A program made the translations under genes and the position numbers. Below, piece after piece: positions 27,167 through 34,957 of a DNA stretch of 34,957 nt. The notes under the pieces were generated by a model, which did not search any database, had not been told where the DNA came from, and was given only the letters and a program-made list of their open reading frames with translations. Within the stretch, counting starts at the first letter, position 1; every line of letters starts with the position of its first letter. This DNA comes from an uncultured Alphaproteobacteria bacterium (GTDB lineage Bacteria > Pseudomonadota > Alphaproteobacteria > RF32 > CAG-239): assembly GCA_905235385.1 (NCBI GenBank), contig CAJOLB010000003.1, positions 1-34,957 of the forward strand, in the 5' to 3' direction.

Positions 27167-27997
27167 ATGGCAAAAATTCATGCCTCAAGTGTCGTCGAAG
27201 ACGGTGCTCAAATTGCATCAAGTGCTGAAATCGGACCTTTCTGTTTTATCAGCGCAAAAGCAAAAATCGGTGAAAATGTTAAATTGATTTCTCATGTAAC
27301 TGTTTATGGAGATACAACAATCGGAGAAGGAACTGTCGTATTTCCGGGAGCTTGTTTGGGAACAGGTCCGCAAGATCACGGCAACGAGTTTCAAGAAGGA
27401 GCCAGACTTGTAATCGGTAAGCACAACGTTATCAGAGAAAATGTAACAATGCATGCAGGAACGCCGAAAGGTCAAAATCCGATTAAGGGCGAAGAACCTC
27501 AAAAATTGATTACGATTGTGGGTGATGACGGTATGTTTATGGCAGGTTCACACGTTGCGCATGACTGCGTTGTCGGAAATAATGTGATTATGACAAATAA
27601 TGCGGTTATCGGTGGTCACGTTCGAGTCGGAGATGGTGCTATTTTAGGCGGAAACTGTGCCGTTCACCAATTCTGCCGTATCGGTCGAAAAGCTATGATC
27701 GGGGGTTTGTCGGGTGTTACACGTGATGTGATTCCTTTCGGTATTGTAACCGGCGACAGAGGCAAATTAAGAGGTTTGAATGTTATCGGCTTGAAACGCA
27801 GCGGTTTTGATGAAGCTACAGTCAAGTCTATCACACGGGCTTATATGTATATCTTTAAAGGCAAAAGCGGCACTTTTGAAGAAAGAGTTAAGCTTGCACG
27901 CGAAAAGTTTAAAGATAACTCGATGGTTATTGAACAGCTTGATTTTATTGATGAAGCGTTGGAAGGGCGACGCAATATTATGACCGCCGAAGTTTAA
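27167..27997 (+). CDS. lpxA: UDP-N-acetylglucosamine acyltransferase
   Basis: Hexapeptide repeats; GTGPQDHGNE, IRENVTMHAGT, AHDCVVGNNVIMTNNAVIGGHVRVGDGA, HQFCRIGR. Confidence 0.95.
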   Translation: MAKIHASSVVEDGAQIASSAEIGPFCFISAKAKIGENVKLISHVTVYGDTTIGEGTVVFPGACLGTGPQDHGNEFQEGARLVIGKHNVIRENVTMHAGTPKGQNPIKGEEPQKLITIVGDDGMFMAGSHVAHDCVVGNNVIMTNNAVIGGHVRVGDGAILGGNCAVHQFCRIGRKAMIGGLSGVTRDVIPFGIVTGDRGKLRGLNVIGLKRSGFDEATVKSITRAYMYIFKGKSGTFEERVKLAREKFKDNSMVIEQLDFIDEALEGRRNIMTAEV

Positions 27998-28034
27998 AAA
28001 TGCGTATAGGGGGCTTGTATAATTGACCACTAAC

Positions 28035-28087
28035 GAGGGCTTTTCCTTCTTGTGTAACTATTTGTACACGTCGGCGGAAAAGTCCTC
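28035..28087. other. long hairpin gagggcttttcc...ggaaaagtcctc with inner gtgta/tacac stem
   Basis: Inverted repeat by eye; no poly-T tract. Confidence 0.6.
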
Positions 28088-28161
28088 ATTATTTGTTTAA
28101 TTCTCCAAGCCCATGGATTCCATAATTTTTTCGTACGCTCTCCGCATTTAAAAAAAATATA

Positions 28162-28190
28162 TTGACAAAATTTCTAAAATTTGCTAGATT
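28162..28190 (+). promoter_or_regulatory. sigma70-like promoter TTGACA-N17-TAGATT
   Basis: Sequence match upstream of 28223 ATG. Confidence 0.5.
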
Positions 28191-28222
28191 CAGAATCGGA
28201 AAACCAATTAAATAATATAGCA

Positions 28223-28621
28223 ATGAAAAAATTATTACTTTTGCTTGCTTTCGTTGCGAGCCTGTGTGCATGCACAACTCAAACCCAAAGGGCTAATGCT
28301 CTGATTGGAGAGTATGAGGAAAAGTATGAACTTGCAAACTGTGAGCTTAATGAGCTGATGGTGTCTTTTTCACCTGAAGAATGGGACTATGTAATTGCCA
28401 ACGCAAATTATTGGGCTAATGAAACCATAATTGCCGTTGGCAAAAATTGGAAGCTTGAAATGCAGCCGATGGAAGAGCAAAGATTATCTCTTGCCGGCGA
28501 AGTTGAGAAGGCCAAATGTCCTCTGACAAGTGAGCAAGATGTCGTTCTTCACAAATACGCGGAGGCAACTATGTATCTAGCCACTGTCAAAGTGTTGAAA
28601 CGGTGGCTTGAGTTAAATTAA
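28223..28621 (+). CDS. small lipoprotein
   Basis: MKKLLLLLAFVASLCACTTQTQ lipobox; start trimmed from 28181; no Shine-Dalgarno. Confidence 0.6.
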   Translation: MKKLLLLLAFVASLCACTTQTQRANALIGEYEEKYELANCELNELMVSFSPEEWDYVIANANYWANETIIAVGKNWKLEMQPMEEQRLSLAGEVEKAKCPLTSEQDVVLHKYAEATMYLATVKVLKRWLELN

Positions 28622-28653
28622 AAAAAAGCGGCTTTCAAGCCGCCTTTTTTTTA
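28620..28653. terminator. intrinsic terminator between convergent genes
   Basis: aaaagcggctttcaagccgccttttttt. Confidence 0.85.
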
Positions 28654-29526
28654 CCAAATTTTGTAATCCGTTTGATAGCCGAGTGACAAACCGACTGTCG
28701 TGTTGCTGCGGTATTTGTCAGCCGCACGTGTTTTGGCAATTTTGTAATTGACAAACGGCGCGAAAGATAAGTTTCCGACAATTGTGACATCTAAACGATT
28801 GTTCGTTTCAGCTTCATATTTGAAATCTGTGTTACGATATTTGTCGTAAATGAAAAATTTTCTGAAAAATCCGTCTGAAACAAATTTCATATCATCTCTG
28901 ATTTGATATTCAAACTGATAGCCTACCTCACCGGCGGTTTTCATATTTGTATCGCCATAAGTGAAATCGGCTTCTTCAACGGCTGCGACATATAATTCTT
29001 TGAAATACTTGCCTTCATAAAGCTTCAAACCTGTTTTACCGCGCAAAATTTTGGTGCGGTATTTTTCACCGTCCTGTGCATCTCTGAACTCTGTAAATTC
29101 GGTTTGATAACCCAAATTAACAAACGGACCGACAATCCCTTGATCTAATTTCCAAATTTTATGTGTATAATCTGTGGTAAGCAAAATTTTATCAGCGTTT
29201 TCACTTTTGGTCTTTTCGCCGTTGTTGTCCGTTTCGCTTCGTCCATATTCCATAAAGAGACTGTTGAGCCAAACGAGCGATTCGTTGTTGTATTCGATAT
29301 TTCCGTCAAAAATGCCCGTAAACACTTCTTGTTCGTCAGATGTAAAAGTTCCCGGATAGTTCGGGTCTTCTCTGTTGGTGACTGAATTTTGATTATATTG
29401 AACGGCAATGCGTTTTAAGTTTGCCGTTAAACTGCTTGCATTTTCAGCGACTTCAGTTTCTTCGGCCATGGCGGCGATCGGAAAAAGAAGAATTGAACTT
29501 AAAAGTGCGAATTTAAATTTTGACAT
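28651..29526 (-). CDS. outer-membrane beta-barrel protein, DUF481-like
   Basis: Signal peptide, alternating aromatic beta-strand pattern (EYNNESLVWLNSLFMEYGRSET..., C-terminal ...SLGYQTDYKIW). Confidence 0.65.
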   Translation of the reverse strand: MSKFKFALLSSILLFPIAAMAEETEVAENASSLTANLKRIAVQYNQNSVTNREDPNYPGTFTSDEQEVFTGIFDGNIEYNNESLVWLNSLFMEYGRSETDNNGEKTKSENADKILLTTDYTHKIWKLDQGIVGPFVNLGYQTEFTEFRDAQDGEKYRTKILRGKTGLKLYEGKYFKELYVAAVEEADFTYGDTNMKTAGEVGYQFEYQIRDDMKFVSDGFFRKFFIYDKYRNTDFKYEAETNNRLDVTIVGNLSFAPFVNYKIAKTRAADKYRSNTTVGLSLGYQTDYKIW

Positions 29527-29621
29527 ATCAAAAACCTTTCCTTGAGTTAATGTTATATGAGGAAAGCATAGAATATATTATATCTTTATAAAGAAGTTTT
29601 CTTGAATTTCTCACAAAAAAC

Positions 29622-30458
29622 TTAGCTGCGATCAAAGATCGTGTTTACCGCAATCATAATCTTGTCAATTCTTTTAATCGTGGGTTTGGGGGACATAATT
29701 TCCCAACCGCGATGGGACATGATGTCAAAATAGCGTTTATATATATGAAAAATAAAACGCAAAGGTCTCATGGTCTTTTTGTTAGAAGCACTGATCATCT
29801 TATGGGCTCTCGTAAAACATTGAGCGGCTTGTTTTGCAAGTATTTCTCGAGCGTATGTCAGATTTTTGTCGGTAATGACTGTTGTGGGAATATGAGATGA
29901 GATATCGGCCTGTTCTAAAATTTCTTTTGGGATATATAAATGTTGGTTCAGGGCATCGTCCTTAATGTTGCGCAAGATGTTGGTAATTTCCATGGCCATG
30001 CCGAAATTAGATGCTAATGTGCGCTTTGAGGCTTCTTTCATTTCGTCCATAATCAGCAAGGTGATATATGTCGGGATAACAGCAGAACCTTGGCAGTATT
30101 TGTTAAAAATTTCTGTCGTCGGGGCTTGAAGCGGCTTTGGAAAGTCAAGCAAAGATGCTTCTAAGATTTTTGAGAAGTCCTCTTTTTGAATTTTAAAACG
30201 CATACAGTTTTTATAAATTTTTTGCCCTATTTTTGTTGCCGGAACTTTCTTTTCATATATGTTGTCAAGCTCAATTTTCCATGCACTTAAAAGGTCTTCT
30301 TTTTCATTTTGAGGCAGGTTGCTTTGAACGATATCGTCTAAATGTTTAACAAATGTATAGAGCGTGTATATGGCTTCACGCTTTGCCTTTGGCAGACCTT
30401 GCATACACCAAAAAAGCGTGGCTTGAGATTTTCGAACAATACGGCTGACAGCACTCAT
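29622..30458 (-). CDS. squalene/phytoene synthase family protein
   Basis: YTLYTFVKHLDDIVQ; GMAMEITNILRNIKDDALNQHLYIPKE. Confidence 0.85.
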   Translation of the reverse strand: MSAVSRIVRKSQATLFWCMQGLPKAKREAIYTLYTFVKHLDDIVQSNLPQNEKEDLLSAWKIELDNIYEKKVPATKIGQKIYKNCMRFKIQKEDFSKILEASLLDFPKPLQAPTTEIFNKYCQGSAVIPTYITLLIMDEMKEASKRTLASNFGMAMEITNILRNIKDDALNQHLYIPKEILEQADISSHIPTTVITDKNLTYAREILAKQAAQCFTRAHKMISASNKKTMRPLRFIFHIYKRYFDIMSHRGWEIMSPKPTIKRIDKIMIAVNTIFDRS

Positions 30459-30504
30459 TGATATTTATCCTTTTGATTTAACTTAATTGAATATTTTTTG
30501 TGTG

Positions 30505-31860
30505 TCAATGTTTTTGTATTTGTTGTAGCCAGTCTTGAAGGCTTTCAAGGGCGCGTGTGCAATATTGTTCTTTTCGTTCAAGACCTTTAAGATGCTTGTA
30601 TTTTCCGCTTTTTGTGAGAACCGGAGGAATTTCGGGAAACAGACCGAAATTGATATTCATCGGCTGATAGTTTTCAATGTTTTCTTTGTCTTGCAGGTGT
30701 GCTAACATAGAGCCGAACGCCGTTTCTCTCGGAGGTAAAACGGGTTCTTCATTTTTTATAAGAAAAGACGAAAAGATACCGGCTAAGAATCCGACACAAG
30801 CGCTTTCGACATAACCTTCACAGCCCGTAATTTGGCCGGCGAACATGATATTTGGTTTTGTTCTTAAACGCAAATAGGGATCTAAGAGGAGCGGACTTTT
30901 TATAAATGTGTTTTTGTGAATGCCGCCAAGTCTTGCAAATTGAGCGTTTTCAAGCCCCGGAATAGTGCGAAAAATTCTTTCTTGTTCGCCGTATTTGAGT
31001 TTTGTTTGAAAGCCGACAATGTTGCGAAGCGTATCTTCTTTGTTGTCTTGACGAAGCTGAACAACAGCATACGGGCGCTCCGAACTGTGCGGATTTGTAA
31101 GGCCGACGGGCTTCATGGGACCGAAGCGCAATGTTTCAAGACCTCGTTCGGCCATGACTTCAATCGGCAAGCATCCGTCAAAATATTGAGGCTTTTCAAA
31201 TTCATGAAACTGAACGGTTTCAGCATTTAAGAGTTCCGAAACAAAATTTTCGTATTGAAGTTTGTTCATCGGGCAGTTGATATAATCTTTTTGCTCACCT
31301 TTGTCATAACGGGATTGATACCATGCTTTTTCAAAATCAATGCTTTCTTTGTAAACAACGGGTGCAATGGCATCATAAAATGAAAGCGTTTCATCGCCGA
31401 CATTTTTTAAGATATCTTTTGCTAATTTTTCAGCGGTGAGGGGACCTGTGGCGATAATAATGAGCGGATAATCGAGCTCATCAATTGATTCAATTTCTTT
31501 TTCTATGATGTTGATTTTTGGCTTGTTTTTCAGCGCTTTTGTGATTTGAAGCGCAAAATTTTTTCTATCGACAGCCAGAGCACCGCCGGAGGGAACTTTT
31601 GTTTTTTCGGCTATGTCTAAAATCAAAGAGCCGGCTCTGCGCATTTCTTCATGCATTAAGCCGACGGCATTATGCATAAAATCATCTGATCTTAAAGAAT
31701 TAGAGCAAACAAGTTCGCCAAAATTTTCATCTTTGTGGGCGGGTGAAAATTTAAGCGGTTTCATATCGTATAAATCAACTTCTATGCCTCGTTTGGCTAT
31801 TTGCCAAGAGGCTTCCGAGCCGGCAAGTCCGGCACCGATAACAGCAATTTTATCAGGCAT
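30505..31860 (-). CDS. trmFO: methylenetetrahydrofolate-tRNA-(uracil-5-)-methyltransferase
   Basis: IAVIGAGLAGSEASWQIAKRGI; LVCSNSLRSD; MKPVGLTNPHS; GQITGCEGYVES. Confidence 0.97.
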   Translation of the reverse strand: MPDKIAVIGAGLAGSEASWQIAKRGIEVDLYDMKPLKFSPAHKDENFGELVCSNSLRSDDFMHNAVGLMHEEMRRAGSLILDIAEKTKVPSGGALAVDRKNFALQITKALKNKPKINIIEKEIESIDELDYPLIIIATGPLTAEKLAKDILKNVGDETLSFYDAIAPVVYKESIDFEKAWYQSRYDKGEQKDYINCPMNKLQYENFVSELLNAETVQFHEFEKPQYFDGCLPIEVMAERGLETLRFGPMKPVGLTNPHSSERPYAVVQLRQDNKEDTLRNIVGFQTKLKYGEQERIFRTIPGLENAQFARLGGIHKNTFIKSPLLLDPYLRLRTKPNIMFAGQITGCEGYVESACVGFLAGIFSSFLIKNEEPVLPPRETAFGSMLAHLQDKENIENYQPMNINFGLFPEIPPVLTKSGKYKHLKGLERKEQYCTRALESLQDWLQQIQKH

Positions 31861-31988
31861 TTTTTTTCCTTTTTTTTTGTTTTATTAGCAATTTTATGGG
31901 GTTATGTAAATAAAAAAAGCCTTGTTTTATTAATTTTTTTTTAAGTCTCGTGGGTTATCCTTTAATCAAGTTTAGTCTGAGGATCTTT

Positions 31989-32948
31989 ATGAAAAAATTT
32001 ATTTTTATTTTTTCTTTTTTGTTTGTGTTTTCATCTTATGCACAAGATGGAAATATGTCGGTTATGGACGAAGAAGATTTGAATTTTGACTTAGAAGAAG
32101 ATGCCTTTGGCAATAAAGTTGAAATTGAAGTCGAACCGAAAAAGGAACCGCTTAAAATAGATACGAGACGATCTCTTTCTCAGAATTTGAAAGAAACAGC
32201 TCCGACCGAGGAAATTAAATCAGAAGTTAAAGAAACCGTTGATTCGGCGCAAAACTGGGTTAAGAATCTCTTTAAGGGCAGTAAAGGACAATCCGAATCT
32301 ATTCAAACTTTACTTAATGAAAGTCAAAAAAAATCAAAAGTTAAACGTTCTAATGCCGCTGTTTTTGATATATCGGGTGTGATGCTTCAGATGAGCTACA
32401 AACAAGCGGAAGAGCAACTTCTAAAGCATGGTTATCGAAAAGTTACTCAAAAAATGGATATTCCGAACTTTATCCGTTGGCGAAATGAAGAAACTTGTCG
32501 AAATCAAGGTGTCGTCGGCTATGAAAGGCTGGAAAATTGTGTGATACGTTTGGCGCAAAAAGGAAATTATCAATATATCTCTCAGGCAAGTTTTAATAAG
32601 TTTGATACAAAAGAAACAGTCAATATTTTTCTTTCTTCAACTTTTACAAACAATAAAGTATATAAGGTTTTATATAGAAGCGAAGCTGCCAATAAAACGG
32701 GAAACAGCACAAAAGCGATTTATTTGCAGCGTTTGAAGATTTTTGATTTTTGGAAGAAAATTAATCAGAAATACGGGGTTCCCGACAACAAGGATGAAGT
32801 AACTTGGGGTTTGGGGGCTAATAAGCCTTATTTGCAGGCTTCGACCGGCATTTTGAAACTTGAAGATCCTGTTTTAGAGCAGCTTGATGTGAATCGTATG
32901 TCAAGAGAAGATCAGCGTTTTATTCATTCTGATATTTATACATTTTAA
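31989..32948 (+). CDS. secreted hypothetical protein, acidic N-terminal region
   Basis: Signal peptide MKKFIFIFSFLFVFSSYAQ; start trimmed from 31950; 13 bp upstream of chpT. Confidence 0.7.
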   Translation: MKKFIFIFSFLFVFSSYAQDGNMSVMDEEDLNFDLEEDAFGNKVEIEVEPKKEPLKIDTRRSLSQNLKETAPTEEIKSEVKETVDSAQNWVKNLFKGSKGQSESIQTLLNESQKKSKVKRSNAAVFDISGVMLQMSYKQAEEQLLKHGYRKVTQKMDIPNFIRWRNEETCRNQGVVGYERLENCVIRLAQKGNYQYISQASFNKFDTKETVNIFLSSTFTNNKVYKVLYRSEAANKTGNSTKAIYLQRLKIFDFWKKINQKYGVPDNKDEVTWGLGANKPYLQASTGILKLEDPVLEQLDVNRMSREDQRFIHSDIYTF

Positions 32949-32960
32949 GGTTTTAAGAAA

Positions 32961-33572
32961 ATGGGTATTTCACCAACTCTCATTACGGAACTTGTTTGCA
33001 CGCGTATCAGCCATGATTTAATCGGCAATATCGGCGCAATTTCCAACGCTATGGAACTTTGGGATGATGATCCCTCTGATTTGGGGGATTTGAAACCTTT
33101 GTTAGAGGGGAGCTCTAAAACCCTTTCTGCAAGATTAAAGTTTTTCAGACTTGCCTTTGGCTTAAAAAATGCTGCACCCAAAGAATTAAGCGAACTTAAT
33201 GCAATTATTGATGCTTATTTGGCCACTATCGGAAATCCTCAAATGCCGATTAAGATGAAATCAGGTGTTGCAAATGTTTCACTTTATAAAATTGTGATGC
33301 TCGCCGTTATGGGACTTTCTGATGTTTTTGTGCGCGGCGGACAGATTATTGTTGATGAAACGGACGAGGGGCTGTCTTTTGAGGCTGTCTCTGATTTTGA
33401 GTTGTCGGCATCAAAACTTGAAAATATCAATAAAGCGATTAAAGGTATTTTGCCTGATGAAAATCCTGCATTGCTTGCGCCGATTGTTTATCTTTCAAGC
33501 CTTCTAGGCGAGGTCGGGGTTAAGCTGATATTGGAATATCAGGCTAAAAGAGCTGTCTTGAGCGTGAGATAA
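32961..33572 (+). CDS. chpT: histidine phosphotransferase ChpT
   Basis: ELVCTRISHDLIGNIGAISNAMELWDDD; alphaproteobacterial ChpT-type HPt fold. Confidence 0.85.
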   Translation: MGISPTLITELVCTRISHDLIGNIGAISNAMELWDDDPSDLGDLKPLLEGSSKTLSARLKFFRLAFGLKNAAPKELSELNAIIDAYLATIGNPQMPIKMKSGVANVSLYKIVMLAVMGLSDVFVRGGQIIVDETDEGLSFEAVSDFELSASKLENINKAIKGILPDENPALLAPIVYLSSLLGEVGVKLILEYQAKRAVLSVR

Positions 33573-33577
33573 TTTAT

Positions 33578-33838
33578 TTATATCTCTTCTATATTTTCAA
33601 CGGCAATTTGGCATACATCTTCTGCAATTTCTGCCACGCCGCCGCTGATTTTCCATTTTTTGAAAGCTTGATTGCTCGCGTCAAGCAAGGCAATCACGCC
33701 GGCTTGAAGGAGCTGAGAACGAGGTGCGCGCTCATGAATAATTGTCAGGTTGCCCTCATCGACAGGCAACAGGATTTTGTCTGCCGATGTTTGAACATAG
33801 ACCTTATCAGGTAAACATATTTTAAGCTCAATCGCCAT
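33578..33838 (-). CDS. atpC: F1F0 ATP synthase epsilon subunit, short form
   Basis: Epsilon beta-sandwich domain (LPVDEGNLTIIHERAP...ISGGVAEI), directly downstream of atpD. Confidence 0.88.
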   Translation of the reverse strand: MAIELKICLPDKVYVQTSADKILLPVDEGNLTIIHERAPRSQLLQAGVIALLDASNQAFKKWKISGGVAEIAEDVCQIAVENIEEI

Positions 33839-33841
33839 TTT

Positions 33842-34957
<1,116 letters not shown>

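Overview
The window is a chromosomal segment of a low-GC alphaproteobacterium, probably host- or gut-associated. The lineage call is inferred from ChpT, the alphaproteobacterial-style L10 leader, the ppiD-tpiA-secG-pyrG order and the pseudopilin type. Content is mostly housekeeping: kdsA, pagP, dgkA, a cdd-punA-deoA salvage operon, a giant AsmA, rplJ-rplL, single-chain glyRS, fmt, ppiD-like, tpiA, secG, pyrG, lpxA, a squalene-synthase-family gene, trmFO, chpT, atpC and atpD (partial). There are two tRNA-Ser genes, several intrinsic terminators, lineage-specific secreted proteins and two lipoproteins that look acquired. The most unusual signals are: (1) both tRNA-Ser genes are followed by their terminator, an inverted degenerate copy of the tRNA 3' end, a structured spacer, then a second direct copy of the tRNA 3' end plus terminator (+/-/+ architecture, offsets 179 and 214 bp); (2) an ORF joining a HydF-like TRAFAC GTPase N-terminus to an FtsY SRP-GTPase C-terminus at the shared DTAG motif, either a striking fusion or an assembly chimera; (3) ~20-bp inverted repeats flanking a promoter-like core between a pseudopilin gene and rplJ; (4) two lipoprotein genes without obvious Shine-Dalgarno sequences flanking lpxA; (5) rplJL separated from rplKA and rpoBC; (6) a cysteine-cassette repeat protein. 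All similarity statements are by eye from motifs; no database search was run.
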